Assembly (NCBI RefSeq): GCF_025602895.1
Contig: NW_026516448.1
Span: forward strand, 1-40,037
Direction of reading: 5' to 3'
Source: Polychytrium aggregatum
Taxonomy: Eukaryota > Chytridiomycota > Chytridiomycetes > Polychytriales
Length of the DNA: 40,037 bases
The notes beneath the pieces are model-generated. The model saw nothing but the letters and a program-made list of their open reading frames with translations. It searched no databases and was not told the origin of the DNA. How positions within the stretch are numbered: position 1 is the stretch's first letter; each line of letters begins with the position of its first letter. Shown here piece by piece: positions 9,818 through 21,055 of the stretch. Position numbers and translations under genes: made by a program.

Positions 9818-10722
9818 TTCTGACGGCGGAAGGGTGTCCGGAAGTGGTGTGCATAATTACAGACAGTCCAACACAGCCTCTCGGCAGCCACATTATCACT
9901 GAGGCCCCCTGCCTCAAAGAAGAAACCAAGGAAGCGAGATTCAAGAGAAACAAAGAGATTGGCACTGCCGCTCTCCAGAAACGAGGCTGACCCCGGCCAC
10001 CAAGCTCCCTGGCCAAAATCAACAGTCCACAAGGCCGGTCGACTTGACAGCCGCGACAACAGAGCGACTGGATGTTCGGGGCGATGACCCCGGATGCGGA
10101 CGGACTCAGCTGCTGGAGCCTGGCCTCGGGGCAATGTCCCATGGACAGAGTACGGAGAGCACGGGGACAAGGTGTGCCTCTGTAGCCTCTATATCCCAAC
10201 CCCATCGAAGAGGACGGGCTCATGGAAGCAATCCAGTTGATCGAGAGGAACGCATCCTGACTCGGTGCTCATGCCATCTCGATGAGGGAGGACCTTTGTA
10301 TCCGCCGTTGGGTTGCAGGTGGACACTTTATTCAGACGGACACAATTCAGATGAACACAGTGCTCAGGTAGGTGGACACATCGAAACCCCCAATCCCCAA
10401 TCCCCAATCTAGTCCAATCCAATCCAATCCAATCACGATCAGCAGCCAGACGTACGATTCGAGACCCAATCATGATTGGATTTGCATCAGGCTGCACACG
10501 ACATAATCGGGTTTGTCCAGAGGCAGTGGAGATTGTATGTTCAACAGTCGCAGACAAAGGCGTTGCGACATCGTGGTGCTGCGGTACATCGGTGTTGCGC
10601 CATCGCAGTATGGTGGTCTATTGGCGCTGTGGTGTTTCGGCGTTGCGGTCGCTGGGCATCGATGAACTGAATTCGACAAGAGGAGAGCCACGGGAGGGCT
10701 GAAGCACAGAGGCGGCGAGCGA
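9818..10722. other. arm segment without an assigned gene
   Basis: Several open frames of up to 180 codons overlap on both strands here, but none shows a recognisable domain, and their translations include repeat-derived His/Thr/Gln strings. A short ATCCA/CCCAATC-type tandem occupies 10388-10434. The right-arm equivalent is 25753-26657. Confidence 0.5.
10388..10434 (+). repeat. short CCCAATC / CCAAT tandem, left arm
   Basis: Three CCCCAATC-like units followed by four ATCCA units. The mirror copy is 26041-26087. Confidence 0.85.
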
Positions 10723-10827
10723 CGGACCAACGAAGGGTAGAGGAAGAATCGACAAGGATCAACGGGGATCAACGAAAGACCAACGAAGGGTAGAGGAAGA
10801 ATTGACAAGGATTAACGGGGATCAACG
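10723..10827 (+). repeat. tandem duplication of about 53 bp, left arm
   Basis: Two near-identical units beginning GACCAACGAAGGGTAGAGG and ending GGGGATCAACG. The second unit carries two A substitutions. The mirror copy is 25648-25752. Confidence 0.85.
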
Positions 10828-10998
10828 GTGATGATACCAGATAAAGAAATGGGCGGCGATGGTGAGAACGACGGCGTTGACAATAACGTGCGATTGCAGC
10901 CACATTGGCAAAGGACTTGCACCAGCGGCAGCAGACAGCGGGCAGAGCAGACAGACGCAGTGCCGAAGAACACCTCTGGAACCAACTACGACGATGAC

Positions 10999-11036
10999 GA
11001 TAACGATAACGATAACGATAACGATAACGATAACGA
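10999..11036 (+). repeat. 6-bp microsatellite (GATAAC)n, left arm
   Basis: Six copies of GATAAC. It sits in the same relative place, 3' of the second tRNA-Phe, as an imperfect CAATGG/CAATGA run sits 3' of the first. The mirror copy is 25439-25476. Confidence 0.95.
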
Positions 11037-11101
11037 TGGCAATGGCAGTTGCAGATCGGGCCAGAACAACAGAAGCGATGCGGAGGAAAACGAAAAGTAA
11101 A

Positions 11102-11174
11102 TGCCGCCTCCCGGGATCGAACCGGGTGCCTTAAGATCTTCAGTCTTACGCTCTCCCAGATGAGCTAAGGCGGC
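11102..11174 (-). tRNA. tRNA-Phe (GAA), copy 2, left arm
   Basis: The same 73-nt gene body as copy 1 at 7932-8004. Flanks on both sides are similar but diverged (about 10890-11272 versus about 7750-8104). They include a conserved CTTTAATATGGTTTG block about 85-100 bp upstream in each. The downstream TTACTTTTCGTTTT run supplies terminators. Confidence 0.98.
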
Positions 11175-11410
11175 TTAGCATCGTCGTAATCCAGATACCA
11201 CCCACGACACCACATCAAGGCACGACACCAGACACGCTTCATCAAGGCAACATGCCAACAAACCATATTAAAGGCACGATCGATCTCGCCGAGCCGCGGA
11301 CACGATCGACCACAACGCAGCGCAGCGCAATGGAGCCACGGCTGGCCACCGCTGACGCTTGGCAGCATCCGGGCGTGACGGCAACGGGAGCCGAGAGCGG
11401 TGGAGCAAAA

Positions 11411-11482
11411 GGGCTTCTCCGGGAATCGAACCCGGGACCACTCGCACCCTAAGCGAGTATGCTACCACTGTACCAAGAAGCC
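11411..11482 (-). tRNA. tRNA-Pro (AGG), left arm
   Basis: A 72-nt cloverleaf: acceptor GGCTTCT/AGAAGCC, anticodon stem CTCGC/GCGAG with loop TTAGGGT (anticodon AGG), T-arm CCGGG-TTCGATT-CCCGG, discriminator C as usual for fungal tRNA-Pro. The downstream TTTT at 11407-11410 (complement) is the first Pol III terminator after the upstream tRNA-Ser. Confidence 0.97.
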
Positions 11483-11524
11483 AGAGAGAGACGCTGCTGC
11501 GATGTTGGGTCGCTGCAGCCCCAC

Positions 11525-11606
11525 CGACGCCGGCAGGACTCGAACCTGCGCAGGCAAAGCCTACTTGATTTCTAGTCAAGCTCCATAACCGCTCGGACAC
11601 GGCGTC
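11525..11606 (-). tRNA. tRNA-Ser (AGA), left arm
   Basis: An 82-nt class II tRNA: acceptor GACGCCG/CGGCGTC, anticodon stem CTTGA/TCAAG with loop CTAGAAA (anticodon AGA), long variable arm, T-arm GCAGG-TTCGAGT-CCTGC, discriminator G. It lies 42 nt upstream of tRNA-Pro on the same strand. The gap has no run of four T, so the two may be made as one precursor. Confidence 0.97.
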
Positions 11607-12371
11607 TGTTGATGGCGATATTTGCAGCGCCATAGTGTGCGCAACTGGGCGGCTGGGGAGTGTGATTCCTTGGAGGGGTCATTGTCCGATTGCTGCACCG
11701 CTGCCCGGGCCTCATCCTCGCTGCACAATCCATATCCTCTGCATATTTCACATTCTCTGCGTTACAAATACCCTCTGCGCAATTGATATCCTCCCGATTG
11801 CCGGTACGAGCCCCATCGCCTCAACCCGCAAACGCCAATGCCCGTTATATTGTGGCCGTGCTGATGCTACTGCTCGCTCATCAAACCTCCCGACGGTGTG
11901 CATCGAACTCCGCCGATTTCTTCGCTGATCTTACAGAATGGACATATCGCCCGGGGGCCATCGCTGACGGGAACTGAGTCGAGCTTGATTTGATCTTGTC
12001 GATCCGTCACCCCGGCCGGCTACGTCTTGGCCGGCCATCCATGGCTGCTTCCGCAAATGAATCGTGGCTGCCTGTGCACAAACAGCCGATCAGTCCCGCC
12101 TTTCGCTTTGTCCTCGCTGTGTCTCTCGCACTCCCCTCGCACTCCCCTCGCCCCCTTCTCGCTGTCTCCACGTGCATCCGCGCATCACACAAACTGCTCT
12201 TTGCCGCTCGCTGCCCTCTCGCTGTCCTCTCGCCGCGCTTCGCACAGAACCCGCGTTGCTGGTGACCGCACGGAACCCGCGCACGCTCATATAAAAGCAT
12301 CCTGTTCGGCCAGCCAACCACGCTCTGCCCCCCGCGCACACACACACACGGCTCACTGATCGCTGCCGGCC
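11607..12371. other. repeat junction and MOT1 upstream region
   Basis: 11607-11857 is the inner end of the left arm. 11858-12371 is unique spacer DNA upstream of MOT1, with a short tandem of CGCACTCCCCT near 12127-12150 and a CACACACA run just before the ATG. I see no gene here. Confidence 0.6.
12290..12297 (+). promoter_or_regulatory. candidate TATA box of MOT1
   Basis: TATAAAAG lies 75-82 bp before the MOT1 ATG, a plausible spacing for a short 5' UTR. This is the only good TATA match in the MOT1 upstream region. Confidence 0.5.
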
Positions 12372-15300
12372 ATGGCCACCAGGTTCGTTTCTTCCTCGGG
12401 CTGTCACGGCAATTTTTTTCCCTCCCGTGTGGATGCCGTGCCTTCAGTGCTCGTTATCGCTGCAGTCGTCGGCCCCTGCTCATCATGAACTACGCCTGGA
12501 TGGAGGACGTGGTCGCTGCCTGAAAGACTTCCTCGCCTAGGCTGCCTGGGCATTTCTGCTTCCACGCTGTGATTGCCGTTTGCCGTTATCTTCGGCTCCA
12601 GATCTCTCTGAGGATGAAGTCAGTGGTTCCATTCGTGTTCGGCCAGCTCCGAGCCACGGCTTACGACCCCATCGGTATTCCCCCCCCTTCTCTGCAGGCT
12701 CGACCGTCTTGTCTTGCTCCTGGACACGGGCTCGACTCACTCGGTGCGGCAGACTGCTGCACAACAGCTCGGCCAGGTCCAGAAAGAGAACCCGCAAAAG
12801 CTCTACTACCTCTTGGCGCGGGTAAGGCATGCTCTGGCTATCGTTGTCTTCCCGTGACGATTGCTACTATCCCGTGGGTTTGGCCCTTGCATCTTTGTTC
12901 TCCAGTGTCCATCGGCGCTCCATTATTAGAGATGCCACTGTGATCGGCTCCATAATAGTATCCGCTTCTACTGCTCACCATCCCACTCTTACCTTGCCGT
13001 CGTTGCCATTCGGCACTCCCTGAAACTTGCCATGCTCTGTCGAATGGCCCTAGATTCTTGTTCACCTTCGCAGCAAAACTTGGGAAACGCGCATTGCTGC
13101 CGGCCTCGCCATCGATGCCATTGCTAAAAATGTCCCACAGTGGGACCCATCCACAACCGAGGCCGACTCGGCATCCAAACCCAGCGACGACCATCACCTC
13201 GACGACCTTCTCTCATTCTCCTCTTTCGACATCGACGTTGTTCTCAAGAATGGCGCGCCCTTGCTGTCGAGTGCCGGGACCGAGTTCGATTTTGATTATT
13301 CAAAGCTGGATCCCAAGGAGCGTATTGCTCTGCAAAAGAAGCAGCTGAGGGAACGACTTGGTCTCGGCACCGAGTTCATGGATGGTAAAGTTGCTCTCCT
13401 CCCTTTTCTATACCAGTGATATCGCCCTGTTTCCCGCAACTCACCCTGTCCGCATTAGATCGCCAAAGATATTGTACTTTCATCTTCGGGAACCTGTTAT
13501 CCCGATTTTTTGCATGTCGCCCGCTTGATGCTGATGAGGATATCTCCGATCCTGCAGCTGTGATGACTTGTAATCCCGACTCACTGGTCTCCTCGCTCAT
13601 TTACCACAAACGGCGCGTCGGGGAATCGATTATTTACTCCATTTGACTCCTCCCTGCGACATCCAGTTGATTTTTTCACTGAAGCGGATATGGCGTCGTC
13701 TGCACCCAACACGGACAAGTCGTCAAAGAAGCAGCAGGCGCAGCTGATTATCGAAAACTCGATCAAGGCCCGGGCCAAAGCGTAGGCATCTTCTGAATGA
13801 GTGCTCTGTGGCGATTAAGGACGATCGATTTGCACAGCTTCGTTCGGTACTCATCCAACTGTCCTATCGATGATATCTGATCTAGATCGACACCGTCCAT
13901 TAAGGACGAAGGTGCCCCCGAGGATGAGATCAATATGGAGGGTCTGAGTGCTCGAGAGCGCAACCGCCTCAAACGGAAAGCCAAGCTGGCCGCCAAGGAT
14001 AAGAGCAAGGAAGTGTACGTATCACAATCCTTCCTTCCAGCATGGCTATGCAGATATGCATCCCAGTGGTGGACAAGCATCGCACATCGCACATCGCACA
14101 TCGCACATCGCACATCGCACATCGCACATCGCACATCGCACATCGCACATCGCACATCGCACATCGCACATCGCACATCGCACATCGCACATCGCACATC
14201 GCACATCGCACCCGATCAGACATGTCCGATCCCGTGCAATGCCTCATATCTCATTTCGTGTCTCGTCTATACCGTATCTCATGTGCAAACCTTACCTCTG
14301 GCGCCTCAGTGTGCGCATGACCGATCTATCGTCCTCGTCTTCCATGAAACGGCGCAAACTCAACGATACTTGTGCTGGCGATTCCGCTGCATCGCCCGTT
14401 GGCGCCAAAGTCAAGATCGAGAGCGACGCAGACTCGTCCTCCCTCGGACTTGACCCAAACGCTCATGTCGTTGAACACAAGAGCAACTCCGATGCCTCCG
14501 CTATTGATGGCTCTGTGGACGAGTGGCCCTTCGAGGGTCTCTGCGAACAACTTTTGCTGGATCTGTTCTCTCCCACCTGGGAAGTCCGCCACGGTGCCGC
14601 GATCGGTCTGCGTGAAATCATCAAGAACCACGGGTCCGGGGCTGGCAAACTCGTCGGCCTCTCCGAGGCTATTAACGCTCAGCGCCATTTGAATTGGCTT
14701 GAGGACGTGGCCTGTCGGCTGCTGTGTGTCCTGGCTCTTGACCGCTTTGCTGACTTCATCAGCGATCAGATCGTCACTCCTGTCCGGGAAACCTGCGCGC
14801 AAACTCTGGGCGCACTGCTACGCTGGTGCGACAATGAGACTTGCCTCAAGGTTCTGAACCAGGGCCTGCTCAAGCTCATCGAAGGCAGCACTAACCTGGC
14901 GGATGTCGACACGGCCTCCGCTACCGATCGGCCCAAGGGCTCACGCGGCGGGGGCCGGTGGGAGGTACGACATGCTGGCTTGATTGGCCTCAAGTACTGG
15001 ATGGCCCTACGAAAGGATCTCGTGGGCAATGTGATTGTCTCATCGGAGGAAGGTGTGGACTCGGGTGTCTTTACTGCCATCATCAACGGGTGAGTATCGT
15101 GAATGCTCCAGAGTAGTAGGTAATCGATGCGAGTCCGTGTCTTAAAGCGCAAGCTACGGATTCCACTCTGCGATCGCCCATCAGTTCCCATGACTCGTGC
15201 TTCAAAGCGGCCGCTCCATGCGGTGATCATTGGTGTTAACTCGATGTCCTTTTTCCTTCCTCCTGGTTATTGGCGCCCATGACTCCTCGTCGTGCGTTGT

Positions 15301-18300
15301 GGAAACTTATTGTGTTGCACACATTTTCGCCTGCACCCATCCGAAACTCGATAATGGACGCCCATTCCTCGCCCTACAGACTCAAGGACAGCGACGATGA
15401 CGTTCGTGCCGTATCGTCCTCAGCCCTGCTCCCGATCACAGACCTGCTCATTGAGCTTTTGCCGATACCCAGAATCTTCGATTCAATTATTTTGACGCTT
15501 TGGGACTGTCTCTTGGACTTGGATGATCTCACCTCGGCAACAGGATTTGTCATGGACCTCCTATCGCAACTGATTCAAATGCCCAAAGTTTCGGCGTATA
15601 TCCAGTCAACCCCATCTTTCTCGCTCTCCAAGCTTGTGCCACGCCTGTACCGCTTTTTTCGCCACGCCATTACATCCGTTCGCATAGCCGTCCTCAAGAC
15701 AGTCATGACTTTACTGGAGATGAATCTCGCCATCCTGCGTCGGGCCGAGCCGGACCTGACCCTGGGCTCTGAGAGTAGCTGGATCAAGATCGAGCTCTTC
15801 CGGCTTTTGTTTCAAAACTTCCTTATCGAGGAACGACCCGAGATCATCAACCTGACCCTCTCCACTTGGGAAAGGCTCTGGGACCTGAACGATGCACTCT
15901 ACTCCAAATCGAGCAAGCCGGATGCAGTCGCCGGCATCGATGTACCTTTCCAGTTCTTGCCATCCTGGCTCGGCCTCATTATGACTCCAATGGGCACCGC
16001 TTTTGATACCAATGCGTTTTTCTACGTTCCTACCGATGCCACGCTGTCCTTGACCCGGCGAGGAGCAGGAGCCAAGACCTCTGTCACAACCGACTCGCAA
16101 ATTGCCGTCCACGATAAGGTCATGGTCAACCAGGATCTCACTGTGATTAGCATCGACGACATCATCCGCGGGCGGCTGGCTTCCTCCAAGGCCCTTGGCG
16201 TCATGATTCACTCTCTGATCCAACACGGCACCGACACCATCCACGGCAGAGTCAAGGAGCTTCTCACCAGTTATCTCAACAGCGGCTGGGCTACGCACCG
16301 CATCTTTGCCAATGTTGTTGCCGAAGAGTGGGCTGGGCGCTGGGAATGCGTCCACCCACCACCCTGCACGATCGATCCTCAGGGGCACTTTATGGTCGAT
16401 GCCGTGCCATTGGCTGGGCAGCTGTGGGATGTCATGACAAACATCTTGATTGCTGCCGATTCTGGAGCCGTTGTCACCTTTTACCGCGAACTCAACTCGC
16501 CACTCAACCGGGTCTTCCACGAATCCCAGACGCTACTATCGACTTTCACAGACGCCGGCGTCCAGGGCGTTCCACCGCTTCCGCCGCTACCTTTCTCCCC
16601 GGTCGAGACTGGTCGGCCAACAAGTCTGTTCGGCCCTCAGTTCAACATTCTGGTTGCCCAGCAAATTGCTGGCGAGGTATACGATCAATTTTTCCAACTT
16701 GTGGGACCCGCTGGCAGGAACGAGCTCGGAGCCGTAATTGCAGAGAGGCGCGCGCGCCTGAACTACGCCATCGAAAACTACAACGAAGTTCAGAGGAAGT
16801 GGGAGGTGCGAGTTCATGCATGCATGTCTTCGGCCTCTGTGCGGCTGGGCAGACTACCGCCAAAGATCAACCCCGTGATCCGAAGCCTCATGAATGCCAT
16901 CAAGTTCGAGACGAACGAGCAAATCCAGAAGCGGTCGGCCGAAGGCGTCAGCCGAATGATTCAAATGAACGTGGCGCTGCAGCGACCGGCGGCGATCAAC
17001 GACAAGGTCGTCAAGAACCTGGCCGGGTTTCTGTGCTCTGATACCGATGTTGTCTGGGACATCAGGAGCATTCTGGAAGAACCGACGGGGATTTGGACAC
17101 TCCGTCGCCTTGAGACCTCTAAAAAGGAAGCCAATCCAACTCCAAGCAAGATACATGCCGCCGACAAGCCAAAATCGTCCGGCGGGCGTAAAAAGACAGC
17201 AGCAACCGGCTCCTCCGATGACTCGGGCGCTGTGCTGGCCGATGCAGCCGCGGCGCTGCCAGCGAATATGAGCCCGGAAGACGCTGCACGCAAGGCTCGG
17301 CAGATTGTGCGTCGAGGCGCCGAAATAGCCGTGAGCGACATCTGCCTCCGGTTTCAGGACCGTGTCTTTGACGATGTACCCAAGCTATGGGAAGTGGCAT
17401 CCAAAGCATTGCTCGAGTTCAAGAACCAATCTGATCCGAGCGCGACGGACGTCAGCCCACTGCATCGCCTCAAGGAATCGGAAGACTTTACCCAGGAAGT
17501 CATCGACGGACTCTACATCTCGGCTGTCCTTGCCCCGCATATTCACCAGCACTACTACCCCATGTTCGAGACGCTACTGTCGCCGATCTGCACCTGCCTT
17601 CACGCCGAGTCCGCCCTCGTCCGCAACATGGCCTCGCGAACCTTGGGAGCGCTGGCCAAGACCCTCACAGTCGATACCATGCACGCCATCATTTCGCAAG
17701 TCATTCCGCTGCTCAGCGACTCGATCAATACGCACTATCGGCAAGGAGCTGCTGAGGCCATCTTCCACATTGTTCAGGATCTCGATGTCACGATTCTGTC
17801 GTACATAATCTTCCTGATCGTTCCCATTCTCGGCCGCATGTCCGATCCCGATGAGAGCGTGCGCTTCATCAGCACCAACATCTTTGCCCAGCTTGTCAAA
17901 TTGATTCCCCTCGAGAGTGGCGTCCCAGACCCGCCTGGATTCTCACAGGAACTCATCAAACAAAAGACAGAGGAGCGGCGGTTCCTGGGCCAGCTCGTCG
18001 GCACGGAGAGAATGGAGTCGTTTGAGCTCCCTGTCGTCATCAAGGCGGATCTGAGACCCTATCAAAAAGAGGGCGTGAACTGGCTGGCCTTTTTGAATCG
18101 ATACCAACTGCATGGCATCCTTTGTGATGGTAAGCACTCGAAAGCATGGCTTGAGTGGCGTTTTGGCTGGAGCAGGCTCAGTATTCCCACACCATCGCTC
18201 GAGACAAGTCATCATGCAACCCCCCGGCTCTCCACCGTGCCCGCCCCCAACTGCCCCTTCCTGATTCATAACATATGATGTACACCTGTTTCCTCCATTG

Positions 18301-20454
18301 ATTGTCGACAGATATGGGCCTCGGCAAGACCCTCCAGACCATATGCATACTTGCCTCGGATCATCACATCCGCTCCGAAAAGCATACCAAAAGCCCCAGC
18401 CTGGATACCCGCCACTGCCCATCGCTCATCGTTTGTCCTCCGACCTTGACCGGCCATTGGTATCACGAAATCCTCCAGTTTGCACCGTTTTTGCGGTCAA
18501 TGATCTACACCGGCGGCCCTGCAGATCGACAGAGGTGGGGTTTGCAAGTTCGTGGGGCACCAGGACACCAGTCTCCGTAATTGCCTGTTTTCTCGGCGTC
18601 GTTGCAGCGGACACACATACTCACGCATACTCGCACTCACGCATACTCACACTCACGCATACTCACACTCACGGTCGTGGTGCTTCATTGCTTCAAAGGC
18701 TGCGTGGACAGTTCCTCAAGCACGATGCCATCGTCATGTCGTACGATATCCTACGCAACGACATTGACGAAATCAATGTCTTCCACTGGAACTACTGCAT
18801 CTTGGACGAGGGGCACGTCATCAAAAATGGCAAAACAAAGCTGACCAAGGCGGTCAAGACCATCAAGGCCATGAAGCGCCTGATCCTATCGGGCACCCCG
18901 ATTCAAAACAACGTGCTGGAGCTCTGGTCGCTCTTTGATTTTTTGATGCCTGGCTTCCTGGGCACCGAGAGGCAGTTTAACGAGCGCTTTGGTAAGCCCA
19001 TCTTGGCCTCGCGCGATGCAAAATCATCGTCGCGTGAGCAAGAGGCAGGCGCTCTGGCCATGGAAGCCCTGCACAGACAGGCGCTGCCCTTCCTGCTCCG
19101 TCGCATGAAAGAAAACGTCCTGGACGATCTCCCGCCAAAGATTATCCAGGACTACTACTGTGAGCTCTCGCCGCTGCAGAAGGTGCTGTATGAAGAATTT
19201 GCCCAGTCCCATACCAAGAACGAGATCGAGACCGACATTGCCGGCCCCTTGGGAGCACCCGGCGGAAGCGGCGCCAAGACCGAGACAAAGGAGAAGGGCC
19301 AGCATATCTTCCAGGCACTTCAATACCTGCGCAAGCTATGCAACCATCCTGCCCTGGTGCTGAATCCATCGCATCCAAAATACAAGGCCATCATGGCTGC
19401 CGATCCGTCGGCGGCCCGAGATGTCAAGAATGCGCCAAAACTCGAGGCGCTGAAGCAGATCCTGCTCGACTGTGGCATTGGTGACTCCTCCGGAGGCGAG
19501 CCGGGCGCCGAGGCGGCCACCACGACCACGGCACCGCATCGAGCGCTCATCTTTGTGCAGCTCAGACCCATGCTCGACATTATTGAAAACGACTTGTTCA
19601 AGCAGATGATGCCGTCCGTGACGTACATGCGGCTGGATGGCACGACCGACGCCCTCAAACGGCACTCGATCGTCAAAACCTTCAACGAGGACCCCTCGAT
19701 TGATGTGCTGCTACTGACAACACACGTCGGCGGACTGGGACTGAATTTGACCGGAGCGGACACGGTTATCTTTGTGGAGCACGATTGGAACCCCATGAAG
19801 GATTTGCAGGCCATGGATCGTGCTCATCGTATCGGCCAGAAGCGAGTTGTTAATGTCTATCGCCTCATCACACGAGGAACGCTCGAGGAGAAAATTATGG
19901 GGTAAGCATATGCAGGCGGCATCAGTCGAGAGGGCGACAGCGAGCGCTGACCTCTGTGGATGTTGTTGTGGATCCGTGAGAGGGACAGCCCGGATGCATA
20001 TCGAGTGCCGCGGAATCATGGGCTTCAATGGATTGTTGGTAGTGCCATTTGCCAGCACAGCAACGAAGGCCCCTGCATTCGGCACAGACATTAACGCTCC
20101 CCCTCCATCGGCCCTGTTGTCTCGAATCACGATTCACTCGCCTGCGTGGTATTCCGCCGTCTCCGCGGTGCCAGTCTGCAAAAGTTCAAGCTCAATATTG
20201 CCTCCTCCGTCATCAACCAGGACAACTCTGGGCTGCGAAGCATGGACACGGACCAGATCCTGGATCTGTTCAGTCTCGATGGTGGCGCGGGTGGTGATGT
20301 TGGTGGCGGCGGGGCACTCGATCAGGGCCGCGGCGCCAAGAAGAAGGAGGGCAAGATGACTGCGAAAGAGATTGTCGAGGGACTCGAGAATCTTTGGGAC
20401 GAGAAGCAGTATGAAGACCTCGAGCTCGATGAATTTTTGAAGAATCTCAAATAG
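12372..20454 (+). CDS. MOT1: MOT1/BTAF1 TBP-associated SNF2-family ATPase
   Basis: Predicted exons are 12372-12382, 12698-12821, 13054-13384, 13667-13781, 13886-14014, 14310-15089, 15380-18129, 18312-18534, 18699-19901 and 20175-20454 (1,981 aa, all phases consistent). Mot1 uses ATP to strip TATA-binding protein from DNA in the nucleus. The N-terminus matches the family start (LDRLVLLLDTGST), followed by HEAT-type segments (LRSKTWETRIAAG), a basic SARERNRLKRKAK stretch, SPTWEVRHGAAIGLREI, and the long HEAT array of exon 7. The C-terminal motor has DMGLGKT (~1415), DEGH (~1525), the SGTPIQNN motif, and HRIGQKR, then the KLNIASSVINQDNSG tail. The length is close to the 1,850-1,870 residues of known homologues. 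The first coding exon is only 11 nt (ATG plus AG-split fourth codon). Confidence 0.97.
14077..14210 (+). repeat. 7-bp minisatellite (CGCACAT)n inside MOT1 intron 5
   Basis: About 19 nearly perfect CGCACAT units fill roughly half of the 295-nt intron 14015-14309 (GTACGT donor, CTCAG acceptor). Confidence 0.97.
18614..18674 (+). repeat. 16-bp minisatellite inside MOT1 intron 8
   Basis: About 3.5 copies of GCATACTCACACTCAC in the 164-nt intron 18535-18698. They lie between the exon that codes the Walker A region and the exon that codes the DEGH box. Confidence 0.9.
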
Positions 20455-21055
20455 CACTTTTCTCCTCTGGATGGCTGACCCATTAGATCATCCGCGCGAC
20501 CACATCCACCTTGCTCGAAGCCCGGACCCCGCGGCTGCTCGCCTTCGTTTTCTTTCGTCTCTTCTCTGGAATGGCAGTATCGCCCCCCCCCTTCCCCACC
20601 TGCATCGTCTTTGCCATGCACCCCGCATGTCGTTTGGACCTGGCTCGGCCAGAGCCTTCCCACTTGCCAATATAGCTATTCACTTGAGTCCCGGACGCTT
20701 AGAACGCTGTTTCAGATAGGCGAGGGCTCGAATGACGAGAGCACCGCGCCATATCATCGGAACAGCGATACAACGGCTGGCATCATATACTTTCGTCAAG
20801 CGAGCCGAGATCGCAAATACAAACAAGGGACAATTCCCGACAACAGAAGGGGGGGGTGAGGAGACTACTACACTACAGGGAATAAAGAATAAGATGAGGT
20901 ATGATCGAGCAGCAGGACGGACGCACAAAACAGGTTGCCGGAAAAGACAGGGCCTAAGCATGAGTTGGAGACAACGTCAAAGGCGGGGCTATTCCAAAGC
21001 GACAGCGACTTTGGAACGACGGAAGCCCCAACCATCACACACACGACCCCATTGC
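20455..21055. other. convergent intergenic region, no gene seen
   Basis: This is the shared 3' flank of MOT1 (+) and the PB1-UBA gene (-). It contains homopolymer C and G runs near 20582 and 20850 and an AATAAAGAATAAG stretch near 20881 that resembles a polyadenylation signal on the plus strand. I see no coding evidence. Confidence 0.6.

Larger units (their letters stand above)
7362..11857 (+). repeat. left arm of a 4.5-kb inverted repeat
   Basis: Position x in this arm pairs with position 36475-x in 24618-29113. Both ends obey the same sum, so there is no net insertion or deletion over 4,496 bp. All reading frames I compared between the arms are identical except one base inside the 12-bp minisatellite (T at 7516; the right arm carries the equivalent of C at 28959). 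The arm carries four tRNA genes, a small ORF and several tandem repeats. No transposase, integrase, reverse transcriptase or target-site duplication is evident, so it does not look like a standard insertion element. Confidence 0.97.

Noticed and set aside
10044..10412. Overlapping 112-180-codon frames in the arms (and mirror 26063-26794)
   Set aside because: Several frames overlap on both strands, contain repeat-derived strings and show no domain. Identity between the arms reflects DNA copying, not protein constraint.
11440..11452. TTAGGG-like string suggesting an internal telomere repeat
   Set aside because: It occurs once and is the anticodon loop of tRNA-Pro(AGG).
7362..11857. The arms as terminal inverted repeats of a giant transposon
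   Set aside because: No transposase or other mobility gene is visible in the arms or spacer, the spacer genes are conserved housekeeping types, and no target-site duplication is seen at the outer edges.
14077..14210. Regular repeat array that could look like a CRISPR array
   Set aside because: The units are 7 bp and contiguous with no spacers, lie within a spliced intron of a eukaryotic gene, and no cas genes are present.
13763..14247. Cys/Met/Arg-repeat frames in both strands near the MOT1 intron
   Set aside because: They are translations of the CGCACAT array and would disrupt the well-supported MOT1 exons.
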